A stretch of 64,000 bases of DNA from DATAPD01 sp036265385 (GTDB taxonomy: Bacteria; Acidobacteriota; Terriglobia; Terriglobales; Acidobacteriaceae): the NCBI GenBank assembly GCA_036265385.1, contig DATAPD010000009.1, positions 1 through 64,000 of the forward strand, given 5' to 3'. Numbering within the stretch: the stretch's first letter is position 1; every line of letters begins with the position of its first letter. The position numbers and the translations under genes were made by a program. The notes below the pieces were generated by a model that ran no database searches, was not told the DNA's origin, and was given only the letters and a program-made list of their open reading frames with translations. Below are positions 17,177 to 26,585 of the stretch, piece by piece.

Positions 17177-19930
17177 ATGCCACACGAACTACCAAAAACT
17201 TACGAGCCAGGCGCGATCGAATCGCGCTGGGCGAACTTTTGGATCCAGGAAAAGCTTTTTCACGTTCCAACGCCTCCGGCAGACGACAAGCGCCCTGTCT
17301 TCACTTTGCTGCTTCCGCCGCCAAATGTAACTGGCCGGTTGCACATGGGACACATGCTGAACCAGACGCAGATGGACATCATCGTGCGCTGGCACCGGAT
17401 GCGTGGGTTCATCACGCTCTGGCTGCCCGGAACCGATCATGCGGGAATCGCTACGCAGATGATGGTGGATCGTCAATTGCGAAGTGAAGGCAAGTCACGC
17501 CTTGAAATGGGTCGTGAGAAGTTCATTGAGCGCGTGTGGGAATGGAAGCAGCTCTACGGCGGTGCCATTCTCGACCAAATGAAGCGGTTGGGCGCGTCAG
17601 TCGATTGGGGACGCGAATATTTCACCATGGACGAGAACCTGTCCCGCGCCGTGCGTGAGGTTTTCGTCCGATTGTATGAGCAAGGCCTGATTTATCGCGG
17701 CAAGTACATTGTGAACTGGTGCGCCGATTGTGGAACGGCGATCTCCGATCTCGAAGTGAAGCACGAGGATTTCGCAGGGAAGCTTTACGAGATCCGCTAT
17801 CCGGTTGTCGGGTCGAACGATTCGATCACAGTGGCGACGACGAGACCTGAATCCATGCTGGGCGATTCCGCGGTGGCGGTAAATGCAGCGGACGAACGGT
17901 ACACGCATCTCCATGGCAAAAAAGTTCTGCTGCCACTGATGAATCGGGAAATTCCGATTATCACGGATGAACTCGCGCAGCCCGAGTTCGGGACAGGAGC
18001 GGTCAAAGTCACTCCGGCTCACGATGCCAATGACTTTGAGGCAGGGCGTCGTCACGATTTGCCGCAGATTGAGGTGATCGACGAGCACAACAAGATGAAC
18101 GCGAACGCCGGGCCATATGCCGGACTCGATCGCTTCGAAGCGCGAAAGAAGGTCGTGGAAGATCTTACGGCACAAGGGTTCCTGGTAGGCACGAAGGATT
18201 ACACCGTCGCCCTCGGATTATGCGACCGCTCGGGAACTATCGTTGAGCCCCGTCTGTCGACGCAGTGGTTCGTGAAGATTCAGCCGCTTGCAGATAAGGC
18301 AATCGCAGCGGTCGAGACGAATGAGATCACGATCGTTCCTGAGAATTATCGCCAGATCTATTTGAACTGGATGCACGACATCCACGACTGGTGTATTTCC
18401 CGCCAGCTGTGGTGGGGACACAGGATTCCGGCATGGTGGTGTTCTTGTGGAGAATTGATCGTCGCCCGTGAAGCGCCAGCCAAATGCCCGAAGTGTGGGG
18501 GCACGCAACTGAAGCAGGACACGGACGTGCTCGATACGTGGTTTTCATCCGGTCTGCTTCCTTTCACTACTCTGGGTTGGCCGGAGAAGACACGCGATCA
18601 GCAGGTGTTTTATCCGACGACACTGCTGGTGACCGCCTACGAAATCCTGTTCTTTTGGGTGGCCCGCATGATCATGTTCGGCTGTCACTTTATGGAGGGA
18701 CACGAACAGGACAAGAAGATCAAGCAACTCAGCGGCTGGGCCGAGAAGAAAGATGATAGCGTGCCGTTCCGCCAAGTCTACATTCACTCGCTTGTGCGAG
18801 ACGCACACGGCGAAAAAATGTCCAAGGTGAAAGGCAACGTCATCAACCCGTTGGAAGTCATCGATAGGTACGGAACCGACGCGACCCGCTTCACGCTTGC
18901 CGCGATGGCCGCGCCAGGTACGGACATCGCATTCAACCCAAGCCGGACAGAGGGGTATCGCAATTTCGCGAACAAGATTTGGAATGCCGCCCGTTTCATG
19001 TTCATGAACATGGATCGAATCGGTGTCGCGGCTGAGTCGTCCATCACTCCGCCGAATGCAAAAGGCGTTCTGAATTTCGAGCCCTCGACCCTCGAGGACC
19101 GCTGGATTTTGTCGCGCTTCAACCGAATCACCAAAGATGTGAACGAGGCGTTGGAGGCGTTCCGCTTTCACGAAGCCGCCAATCGTATTTACGACTTCTT
19201 CTGGGGTGAATTCTGCGATTGGTATATCGAGCTCATCAAGGCACGGTTGAATTCAGAGGATAGCAACACGTCCAAGGCGGCATGTACGAATCTCGTGAGT
19301 CTGTTCGAAGCCTCACTTCGTTTGCTCCATCCAGTGATGCCTTTCATCACAGAAGAAATCTGGCAGGCCGTATACGACGGGAAGCCTCCTTTGAAATCGA
19401 TCGCACTCGCTGCCTTTCCGAAGGCAGACGAGAAGCAGATTGATCTCTCATCCGAAACCAGCATGGCTGTTTTACAGGACCTGATCGTCAGCGTTCGCAA
19501 CATCCGCGCGGAACTAAAGGTCGAGACCAAAGCGAAAGTGCCTATCGACGTTTTCGCGCATGAACCGACTGTTCGCGCACTGGTCGAAGAAAACCGTACG
19601 GCGCTCGAGCGGCTGGCCAATGTCGAAAGCATCAAGTTCGTGGATGGTTCTCTTGCCAAGCTTCCTGGGGCGCGAGCCACTGCGCGTTTCGACGTGCACG
19701 TCATTTATGAAAGGAAGATTGACGTGGCTGCGGAATGTGAGCGCCTGAAGAAAGAACTGGAAAAAGCGGAGAAAGAAAAAGCCAATAATCAACGCCAGTT
19801 ATCGAACGAAAACTTCCTGGCCAAAGCTCCCGCCCATGTTGTCGATGGCCTGCGTAGACGAGCGGGGGAATTGGATATCCTGCTTTCCAAGCTGAACAGC
19901 CAGCTTGAACAATTGCAGTGCGGCAAGTGA
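17177..19930 (+). CDS. valS: Valine--tRNA ligase
   Basis: A 917-residue class I aminoacyl-tRNA synthetase that charges tRNA-Val. Visible are PPPNVTGRLHMGHMLN with the HIGH-type motif at 56-59, the zinc-like pairs CADCG and CSCGE/CPKCGG, the DTWFSSGLLPF block, the KMSKS-type motif KMSKV near residue 548, and the C-terminal coiled-coil arm (KKELEKAEKEKANNQRQL) that is specific to ValRS. The editing CP1 domain (TTRPESMLGD) is present. Length is normal for bacteria. It starts at ATG 17177 without an obvious Shine-Dalgarno. Confidence 0.97.
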   Translation: MPHELPKTYEPGAIESRWANFWIQEKLFHVPTPPADDKRPVFTLLLPPPNVTGRLHMGHMLNQTQMDIIVRWHRMRGFITLWLPGTDHAGIATQMMVDRQLRSEGKSRLEMGREKFIERVWEWKQLYGGAILDQMKRLGASVDWGREYFTMDENLSRAVREVFVRLYEQGLIYRGKYIVNWCADCGTAISDLEVKHEDFAGKLYEIRYPVVGSNDSITVATTRPESMLGDSAVAVNAADERYTHLHGKKVLLPLMNREIPIITDELAQPEFGTGAVKVTPAHDANDFEAGRRHDLPQIEVIDEHNKMNANAGPYAGLDRFEARKKVVEDLTAQGFLVGTKDYTVALGLCDRSGTIVEPRLSTQWFVKIQPLADKAIAAVETNEITIVPENYRQIYLNWMHDIHDWCISRQLWWGHRIPAWWCSCGELIVAREAPAKCPKCGGTQLKQDTDVLDTWFSSGLLPFTTLGWPEKTRDQQVFYPTTLLVTAYEILFFWVARMIMFGCHFMEGHEQDKKIKQLSGWAEKKDDSVPFRQVYIHSLVRDAHGEKMSKVKGNVINPLEVIDRYGTDATRFTLAAMAAPGTDIAFNPSRTEGYRNFANKIWNAARFMFMNMDRIGVAAESSITPPNAKGVLNFEPSTLEDRWILSRFNRITKDVNEALEAFRFHEAANRIYDFFWGEFCDWYIELIKARLNSEDSNTSKAACTNLVSLFEASLRLLHPVMPFITEEIWQAVYDGKPPLKSIALAAFPKADEKQIDLSSETSMAVLQDLIVSVRNIRAELKVETKAKVPIDVFAHEPTVRALVEENRTALERLANVESIKFVDGSLAKLPGARATARFDVHVIYERKIDVAAECERLKKELEKAEKEKANNQRQLSNENFLAKAPAHVVDGLRRRAGELDILLSKLNSQLEQLQCGK

Positions 19931-20028
19931 GGGAGAGGCGAGTTAGACTTCGTATTTCGGTTTTGAAAATGAATCACGGTTTCACTTCCTGTAATCTACT
20001 AGCCGTTAGTCTTTGACAACTGGTTTTT

Positions 20029-20907
20029 ATGGACTGGGACTCTCGACGGCTTACCGCAATCATCGAAAATGCGCTGTTGGAAGATCGTGCCACGCGTGAC
20101 GCGACAAGCTATGCGTGCATCGATCCGGGCCAACTCGCAACAGGGACAATCCTTGCAAAACAGGATTGCATTCTCTCCGGTATTGGTGCGATCGATCGAA
20201 TTCTCGATGTCTACGCGGGCCTGGATGGTGCTGTCACCGCGCACCATGAGGTGACCACGCATCCTGAAATCTTCGATGGCGTACGGCTGCATAAAGGTCA
20301 ATCGGTGGCAGTCATTCGCCACAATGCCCGAGTCCTGCTGTCCTGCGAACGCGTGATTCTCAATTTTTTGCAAAGGATGAGTGGGATCGCGACACTCACA
20401 CGACAGTTCGTGGACCAGGTAAGCGGGACAAAAGTGCGCATCCTCGATACGCGCAAAACTGTTCCCGGACTACGAACGATCGACAAATATGCCGTTCGTT
20501 GCGGCGGCGGACAGAATCATAGACTCGATCTTTCCGATGGCGTGCTCCTTAAGCACAACCACATTGCTCTAGCTGGCGGGATCGTCGCAGCACTTGAGCG
20601 GGCGATCCGCAACCGACGCGGTGAGCAGATCATTGAAATCGAGATACGAACGGTCGATGAATTGAAAACTGCTCTGGATCATGGAGCGGAAGCCATTCTG
20701 CTGGACCATATGACATCTGAAGATGTCCGACGCTCGGTAGAAATGTGCGCCGCCACCAAACGGCGTATTCCGACCGAATGCTCTGGCGGCATCTCCCTGG
20801 AAAATGTGCGCGCGTATGCGGAAACGGGCGTGGATTTCATTTCCGTGGGAGCTCTTACGCAATCTGCGAAAGCCACCGATATGAGCTTACGTATGGTGCC
20901 GGTCTAA
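20029..20907 (+). CDS. nadC: Nicotinate-nucleotide diphosphorylase (carboxylating)
   Basis: A 292-residue quinolinate phosphoribosyltransferase, the step of de novo NAD synthesis that makes nicotinate mononucleotide from quinolinate and PRPP. Signature blocks are ERVILNFLQRMSGIAT, the DTRKTVPGLR quinolinate site, KYAVRCGGGQNHR, LKHNHI, and the barrel end ECSGGISLENV and GVDFISVGALT. Full length. It follows valS with 98 bases between, and the kinase gene after it has its own predicted promoter. Confidence 0.95.
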   Translation: MDWDSRRLTAIIENALLEDRATRDATSYACIDPGQLATGTILAKQDCILSGIGAIDRILDVYAGLDGAVTAHHEVTTHPEIFDGVRLHKGQSVAVIRHNARVLLSCERVILNFLQRMSGIATLTRQFVDQVSGTKVRILDTRKTVPGLRTIDKYAVRCGGGQNHRLDLSDGVLLKHNHIALAGGIVAALERAIRNRRGEQIIEIEIRTVDELKTALDHGAEAILLDHMTSEDVRRSVEMCAATKRRIPTECSGGISLENVRAYAETGVDFISVGALTQSAKATDMSLRMVPV

Positions 20908-20947
20908 ATCGCACAGTCAGCCGAACAAGGTCGGACTTAACTGGCTG

Positions 20948-20976
20948 CTGCCAAGACTAGACACGGCGGGTATAAT
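20948..20976 (+). promoter_or_regulatory. Sigma-70 promoter of the PD40 kinase gene, near-leaderless
   Basis: CTGCCA (20948-20953), a 17-nt spacer and a consensus TATAAT (20971-20976). The ATG of the kinase gene lies at 20988, only 11 nt after the -10 box, so the 5' untranslated region would be about 4-5 nt. No Shine-Dalgarno is present, which fits leaderless initiation. Confidence 0.6.
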
Positions 20977-20987
20977 CGCCGCCAACC

Positions 20988-23582
20988 ATGCCTTTGACCT
21001 CTGGCACGAAACTGGGTCCATACGAAATTCAATCTTCGATAGGCGCTGGCGGAATGGGAGAGGTTTATCGCGCCCGCGACGGCCGACTGAATCGTGTGGT
21101 CGCAATCAAGGTTCTACCTACCTCGTTTTCTGCCGACGGCGATCGTCTTCAGCGCTTCGAGCAGGAAGCGCGCTCGGCTGCGGCGCTGAATCACCCGAAT
21201 ATCCTTTCTATTTTTGACATCGGAGACGACGATCGTGGCGCGCCCTATGTAGTTTCCGAGTTACTCGAAGGGGAGACTCTTCGGGACCGACTTCGCAGTG
21301 GGCCGTTGTCTGCACGTAAGACGATTGACTACGCGTTGCAAGTGGCGCGCGGGTTAGCAGCAGCCCATGAGAAAGGCATCGTTCACCGCGATCTAAAGCC
21401 AGAGAATCTCTTCATCACGAATGATGGGCGAGTCAAAATTCTCGATTTTGGGCTCGCGAAGCTCACAAGGCCCGAGCCCTCTCCTAATGGTCATGATGCG
21501 CCCACAGTCCAGCCTGGAACTGAACCAGGTCTCATCATGGGAACGGTTGGCTACATGTCTCCTGAACAGGTGCGAGGCAAGCCGGCCGATGCGCGGTCCG
21601 ATATCTTCGCCTTTGGAGCCATCCTTTACGAAATGATTTCCGGCAAGCGCGCCTTTCACGGCGAAACTCCAGCCGACACAATGAGCGCGATTCTCAAGGA
21701 AGAAGTACCTGAGCTATCGGAAACGGCGCGCAACGTTCCACCTGGTCTTGAGCGCATTGTTCGGCATTGCCTGGAGAAGAATCCGGCGCAGCGATTCCAC
21801 TCGGCGAACGATTTAGCTTTCGACCTTGAAGCATTAACCGAGGTCTCCGCAACTACTCCGAAATCTGGATCTCAGGCCATCGTCACGGAAGCACCTGATC
21901 CGAGTCAGCGGCGAAAACTGGCCATTGCCGCAGGAGTTATCGCGCTGGCCGCGATTGCGGCTGGTGTTGGATGGTGGTTTGGACGAGCTGGCGCCGCCGC
22001 ACCTCTTCCCGAATATCAACAGGTGACCTTTCGAACCGGCTTCATCGGCAATGCGCGCTTCACCCCGGATGGGAGCGTCGTGTATGACGCCTCATGGGAT
22101 GGAGGACCGAACCAGTTCTACTTGTCGCGTACGGATGAGAATGGAGCACGCGAACTTGGTTTGAAAGACGCGGATTTGCTCTCGATCTCGAAGAGCGGAG
22201 AGCTGGCGATCCGTCTGAACGCAGTAGGCTTGGGCGGATATGCCAAAGCTGGCACATTGGCCCGGGTTCCGTTGAGCGGTGGCACTCCCCGCGAGGTTCT
22301 GGACAACGTCCAAGATGCAGTTTGGTCCTCGAGTGGCGACCTTGCGGTTGTTCGCTTCATTCCGGAAAACGGGCACTGGCGTCTGGAATATCCAATCGGC
22401 AAAGTGCTGCTTGACGGCATTGGCTGGATCAGCCATCCGGCAGTGTCATCGGATGGAAAGACAGTAGCGTTCCTCGACCACGAAACGCCGGGCGGCGATG
22501 ACCACGGTTCAGTGGCGGTCATCAACTCGGATGGCAAAGAGAAGAAACTTGCGTCAGGATTCGTTTCGTTAGAGGGCGTGGTCTGGGCGCCCTCAGGCGA
22601 CAGGCTTTGGTTCACGGGTACACGCACGGGCAGCGCCGAAAATTTGCGAGAAGTGACGCTGGATGGAAAAGAACGACCGATCACGAATGTCCCTGGGGGT
22701 ATGTGGCTGCAGGATATCCGCAATGGCGTCGCGTTGATGATCACTCACCAGATCCGCATTGGAATCCGTGGGTTGGCACCGGGCGGCAAAGAAGAAAAGG
22801 AACTGGGCTGGTTTGGCTGGTCCATCCCACGTGATCTAAGCCATGATGGTAGAAAAGTTTTGTTTGAAGAAGAAGGAGATGGTGGTGGCCCCGAATACAC
22901 CGTCTTCCTGCGCGACACAGACGGATCTCCTCCGGTTCGTATCGGAAGTGGACTGGGCCTAGCTATTTCGCCGGATCAAAAGTGGGTCATTACAAAACCT
23001 GCGAAAGAAACCGCATTAAGTTTGGTACCGACCGGTGCTGGACAAGCACGTCAACTCACGCACGACAACATCAGCTTCACCGCAGTCCGTTATCTACCAG
23101 ACGGCAAACATTTGCTTGGCAGTGGCATTGAGCCGGGCCACGGATCGCGTAACTACATCATCGATCTGGCGACGGGGAATACGAAGCCGGTGACTCCGGA
23201 GGGAGTTTCTGGAACAGCACTATCGCTGGATGGAAAGCGGGCCGCGGTCGTAGGGCCGGATGGAAAATGGGCAGTTTGGCCTCTTGATGGCGGAGACCTG
23301 CAGCCAATCCCAGGACTCGATTCGAAATACTACGTCACTGGGTGGACGCCGGACGGCACATCGTTGTATGCGCTTTCTGGTCACAGCAACGATCGCACCG
23401 CGACCGTTTATCGGGTGAATGTAACGACCGGGAAAATGGAGCTGTGGAAGACGTTCGGCGAGGGCTCGAAAGTTGGCGTGACTGGCGTTGGTGGACCTCG
23501 CTTCTCCGATGATGGAAAAGCCTATACTTATGTCTATTCGCAAGCGCTGTCCGTGGCATATGTGGTGAAAGGTCTCAAGTAG
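20988..23582 (+). CDS. Ser/Thr protein kinase with C-terminal PD40 propeller
   Basis: An 864-residue PknB-type kinase with an intact catalytic core: Gly loop IGAGGMGEVY (18-27), Lys41 in VAIK, HRDLKPEN with Asp135, DFG Asp153, and the activation-segment end YMSPEQ. A transmembrane helix (about 311-331) separates it from an outer domain of about 530 residues built of PD40/WD40-like beta-propeller blades (repeated SSDGK, SPDQKW, LPDGKHLL, WTPDGTSLY elements). Such receptor kinases are expanded in Acidobacteriota; the ligand and phosphorylation target are unknown. The next gene continues in the same frame after this TAG. Confidence 0.9.
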   Translation: MPLTSGTKLGPYEIQSSIGAGGMGEVYRARDGRLNRVVAIKVLPTSFSADGDRLQRFEQEARSAAALNHPNILSIFDIGDDDRGAPYVVSELLEGETLRDRLRSGPLSARKTIDYALQVARGLAAAHEKGIVHRDLKPENLFITNDGRVKILDFGLAKLTRPEPSPNGHDAPTVQPGTEPGLIMGTVGYMSPEQVRGKPADARSDIFAFGAILYEMISGKRAFHGETPADTMSAILKEEVPELSETARNVPPGLERIVRHCLEKNPAQRFHSANDLAFDLEALTEVSATTPKSGSQAIVTEAPDPSQRRKLAIAAGVIALAAIAAGVGWWFGRAGAAAPLPEYQQVTFRTGFIGNARFTPDGSVVYDASWDGGPNQFYLSRTDENGARELGLKDADLLSISKSGELAIRLNAVGLGGYAKAGTLARVPLSGGTPREVLDNVQDAVWSSSGDLAVVRFIPENGHWRLEYPIGKVLLDGIGWISHPAVSSDGKTVAFLDHETPGGDDHGSVAVINSDGKEKKLASGFVSLEGVVWAPSGDRLWFTGTRTGSAENLREVTLDGKERPITNVPGGMWLQDIRNGVALMITHQIRIGIRGLAPGGKEEKELGWFGWSIPRDLSHDGRKVLFEEEGDGGGPEYTVFLRDTDGSPPVRIGSGLGLAISPDQKWVITKPAKETALSLVPTGAGQARQLTHDNISFTAVRYLPDGKHLLGSGIEPGHGSRNYIIDLATGNTKPVTPEGVSGTALSLDGKRAAVVGPDGKWAVWPLDGGDLQPIPGLDSKYYVTGWTPDGTSLYALSGHSNDRTATVYRVNVTTGKMELWKTFGEGSKVGVTGVGGPRFSDDGKAYTYVYSQALSVAYVVKGLK

Positions 23583-23702
23583 CACTCAATCGACTTTTCA
23601 ATTCCCGTCCCTCATAATTCCGGCATCGTCAAATCGCGTCCAATTCGGGGTGTAACTCCCGCGTCTCATACGACCGATGCTCGCCTTGGGCGCATCGTTC
23701 GC

Positions 23703-24650
23703 TTGCTCACCGACCATGCGACTGTCATCGTGAGCGGGACCAAGCTTGCCGATGAAATCGGAACCACACGTTCGGAAGTGTGGCGACTCATCCAGCAACT
23801 CCGACAGCTGGGAGTCGATGTTGCCGGACACCCCGCGACCGGCTACCAACTACGCGCTGTTCCCGATTTGCTGCTGCCCGATGTGATCGCTCCGCTCATC
23901 CAAGGCACACTGTTTGCGAAACACATCCATCACTATTACAAGATCGACTCCACCAATACCGCTGCGATGGAAGCGGCGGCGGCGGGCGCTCCGGAAGGAA
24001 CCGTTCTTTTCGCGGAAGAACAGGTCGCCGGGCGCGGTCGAGGTTCGAACGCCTGGGCATCTGCAAGGTCGACAGGCATCTACTGCTCCGTTGTTCTGCG
24101 ACCGGCGCTCCCACCTGCGGAAGTCCTGATTCTTTCGCTAGCGATTGGGCTCGCCGTACATTCTGCCGTTCGCGAAATCAACCCTGGCGTTTCACCCGAT
24201 CTCAAGTGGCCAAACGATGTGCTGCTCGATGGGAAGAAGGTCTGCGGCATCTTGACGGAGATGAACGCAGAGCCGACACGTGTTCGGCACATTGTTGTGG
24301 GGATCGGGATCAATGTGAACCAGACAAGTTTCGCCGCTGACCTTCGTGATCGGGCGACATCTCTCAAGATCGCAACGGGGACCGAATGGTCGCGGGTCGA
24401 ACTAGCTGCGGCTTTGTTAAAATTTCTGGATCGCGAATACCGAGCACTACTGCAAGCTCCGCGTGCTGCGGAGCCCATCTTGAGACGGTTCTCGCAGAAC
24501 TCAAGCTGGGTCCGCGGGCGCGAGGTCACCATTGAAGAGAATGGTGATTTCACCGGCACAACGGATGGTCTCGATGAACGTGGGTTTCTCCGCATTCGGA
24601 CCGGTTCGGGAGTGCGCACAGTTTTGAGCGGCACGGTTCGCGCCACATAG
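23703..24650 (+). CDS. birA: Biotin--[acetyl-CoA-carboxylase] ligase
   Basis: A 315-residue (from the TTG) biotin protein ligase with an N-terminal helix-turn-helix, so also a likely biotin repressor. Catalytic blocks: EEQVAGRGRGSNAWAS (biotin-AMP loop), KWPNDVLLDGKKVCGILTEM, VVGIGINVNQ, and a C-terminal SH3-like domain. The start is uncertain: homology to the HTH (LGRIVRLLTDH) begins before TTG 23703, and the frame is open back to the kinase stop at 23582 without any ATG, GTG or TTG. ATT, ATC or ACG starts (for example 23643 or 23670) are candidates. It is followed at 2 bases by coaX. Confidence 0.9.
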   Translation: MLTDHATVIVSGTKLADEIGTTRSEVWRLIQQLRQLGVDVAGHPATGYQLRAVPDLLLPDVIAPLIQGTLFAKHIHHYYKIDSTNTAAMEAAAAGAPEGTVLFAEEQVAGRGRGSNAWASARSTGIYCSVVLRPALPPAEVLILSLAIGLAVHSAVREINPGVSPDLKWPNDVLLDGKKVCGILTEMNAEPTRVRHIVVGIGINVNQTSFAADLRDRATSLKIATGTEWSRVELAAALLKFLDREYRALLQAPRAAEPILRRFSQNSSWVRGREVTIEENGDFTGTTDGLDERGFLRIRTGSGVRTVLSGTVRAT

Positions 24651-24652
24651 CT

Positions 24653-25570
24653 ATGCTTCTCGTCCTCGATGTCGGTAATACCAATACGGTGTTAGGAGTG
24701 TTCGCTCGCGTGGCGAAGGTCCAGCCTGGCGAGCATGCCGCGGACGGCGAGCCGCATTACAAGCTGCTGGTCGCCCAGTGGCGCGTGGGAACGAGCTACA
24801 CGCAAACAGTAGATGAATATGGCGTTCTGTTTCGAAACCTGTTTGCGATGGCAAACCTTGAAGCTTCAGGGATTCACGGCATCGTGATTTCGTCGGTGGT
24901 TCCACCGCTCGACTCTACCCTGCGCGATGTGTGCGAGCGATACTTCAGTATGAAGCCGCTGTTTATCGAGCCGGGCGTGAAAACCGGAATGCCCGTGTTG
25001 TACGACAATCCCGCTGAAGTTGGAGCCGATCGGATTGTGAATTCCGTTGCGGCCTTCGAAAGATATGGTGGGCCTATCATTTCGGTAGACTTTGGCACGG
25101 CGACCACGTTCGATTGTGTGTCCGCGAAGGGAGAATATACCGGCGGAGTTATCTGCCCAGGCATTGGCATATCGGCCGAGGCACTGTTCGGGAGGACGGC
25201 TCGACTGCCGCGCGTGGAGATCCGCCGACCCGCTCGCGTAATCGGGACCAACACTGTGAGCAGCATGCAGTCCGGGCTGTTTTATGGATATCTGGGCATG
25301 GTCGACGGAATCCTGGAGCGGCTGCTCGGAGAAATGGGCAAGGACGCGAAGATCATCGCGACTGGCGGATTGGCGCTGATGATCAGCGAGAGTTCTCGCT
25401 ACATCAAGCAAGTGGACGAACAGCTAACGCTCGAAGGCTTGCGCATCATCTGGGAGCGCAACTGCCGTGAGCGGACCCGCGACAAGCAAGTGAAAGCGAA
25501 CAAGAGCAAGGACCTAACTGAAGCCGATCCAATCGCCAGACCAGCCGGCAAGCCCCGAGCCGCGCGTTGA
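24653..25570 (+). CDS. coaX: Type III pantothenate kinase
   Basis: A 305-residue ASKHA-fold enzyme that phosphorylates pantothenate, the first step of coenzyme A synthesis. Signatures are LVLDVGNTNTVLGVF (phosphate loop), GADRIVNSVAAFERYGGP, the catalytic SVDFGTATTFDCV, and GGVICPGIGISAEALF. The C-terminal 35 residues are a charged extension (RTRDKQVKANKSKD) beyond the usual length of about 255. It begins 2 bases after birA and overlaps the next gene as TTGA, so the three are probably one operon; the birA-coaX pair is common in bacteria. Confidence 0.95.
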   Translation: MLLVLDVGNTNTVLGVFARVAKVQPGEHAADGEPHYKLLVAQWRVGTSYTQTVDEYGVLFRNLFAMANLEASGIHGIVISSVVPPLDSTLRDVCERYFSMKPLFIEPGVKTGMPVLYDNPAEVGADRIVNSVAAFERYGGPIISVDFGTATTFDCVSAKGEYTGGVICPGIGISAEALFGRTARLPRVEIRRPARVIGTNTVSSMQSGLFYGYLGMVDGILERLLGEMGKDAKIIATGGLALMISESSRYIKQVDEQLTLEGLRIIWERNCRERTRDKQVKANKSKDLTEADPIARPAGKPRAAR

Positions 25571-26322
25571 ACGCTGTCGTGGAAAATTACTTTAATTACT
25601 TCACAGAAATCGAAGAGCATTATCATCGGCGCCGCGGAGCGACGCTTCTGCTTTCAACACTGGATTGGGCCCTCATCGAAACATGGAAAGATGCCGGTGT
25701 CCCGCTGCAGGCTGTGTTGCGCGGTATCGATGATGCCTTCGATAAGTATGAGCAAAGGCCAACGCGATCGCAGAAGATCAACAGTCTTGCCTATTGTGCG
25801 CAAGCAGTACTCGCGGCTACTGAAGAAATGAAAGAAGCGGCTGTTGGCGCCAGTCGTGAAGAGTCGGAGACACGCGGTATCGAGACTACTGGATTCGAAC
25901 CAGCTACGGTCGCATCTTTTCTGCGCAAGAATGTTGCCATTCTGAAAGCTGCCAACCTGCCGGAACGCACCGGGATCTCTGCTGGATCGGTCGCGAAAGA
26001 CATTGCGGAAACGCTCGAGCGGCTCTCGAAACAACTGGAAGGGATGACGAGCGAAACTGAAGCAAAAATTCCGCCCAAAAGCATGCGAATGGAAGATCTC
26101 GAGCGCCAGTTAACCCTGCTGGAAGAAAAGCTATTTTCAATACTGTCCGCAGTTGCGCCTGATAGCGAAGTGCTATCAGTGCGGACACAAGCTGATCGTG
26201 AACTCGCACCCTATCGCAGCAAGATGCCCGCCGCACAGCTCGAACAACTGCTTAAACAATACACCTACAAACGGCTGCTGGAACGATATGGGTTACCCAG
26301 GCTCAGCTTGTTTTATATGTGA
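25567..26322 (+). CDS. Conserved hypothetical protein downstream of coaX
   Basis: A 251-residue soluble protein, mostly helical and charged. The N-terminal part holds YFNYFTEIEEHYHRRRGA and DWALIETWKDAGVPLQAVLRGID, followed by a helical stretch with LEDLERQ-type coiled-coil character near 175-195. It ends with LLERYGLPRLSLFYM. I do not recognise a named domain; similar proteins seem to accompany coaX in Acidobacteriota, but that is recollection, not a search. The TTG start overlaps the coaX stop, which implies translational coupling. Confidence 0.75.
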   Translation: MNAVVENYFNYFTEIEEHYHRRRGATLLLSTLDWALIETWKDAGVPLQAVLRGIDDAFDKYEQRPTRSQKINSLAYCAQAVLAATEEMKEAAVGASREESETRGIETTGFEPATVASFLRKNVAILKAANLPERTGISAGSVAKDIAETLERLSKQLEGMTSETEAKIPPKSMRMEDLERQLTLLEEKLFSILSAVAPDSEVLSVRTQADRELAPYRSKMPAAQLEQLLKQYTYKRLLERYGLPRLSLFYM

Positions 26323-26585
26323 ATGCTTCGATTGGCGATCTATGCCGGCTTCTTCTCAGGAAGGCGAAACTCGATGACTCTTCCAACCTGCGGTGGGGGC
26401 GGCGCGCTGGCCTTTCTTCGAAAATTAATTGGAATATAGAACTCAATTACTTTAGCCACTTCATCCCTCACCGCGATCAATATCGCTCTCGGAGATGGTG
26501 CAAATTGTTATTCAATCGTTTCCGAGAAGTTTGTATTCCTGGTCTGACTCTGACTGAAGACTTCGATATCTTCTAGAATCACTTC

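Noticed and set aside
26323..26585. Possible 85-codon frame in the gap before rlmD
   Set aside because: No ribosome site or protein-like pattern; AT-richer than its surroundings and best left as intergenic.
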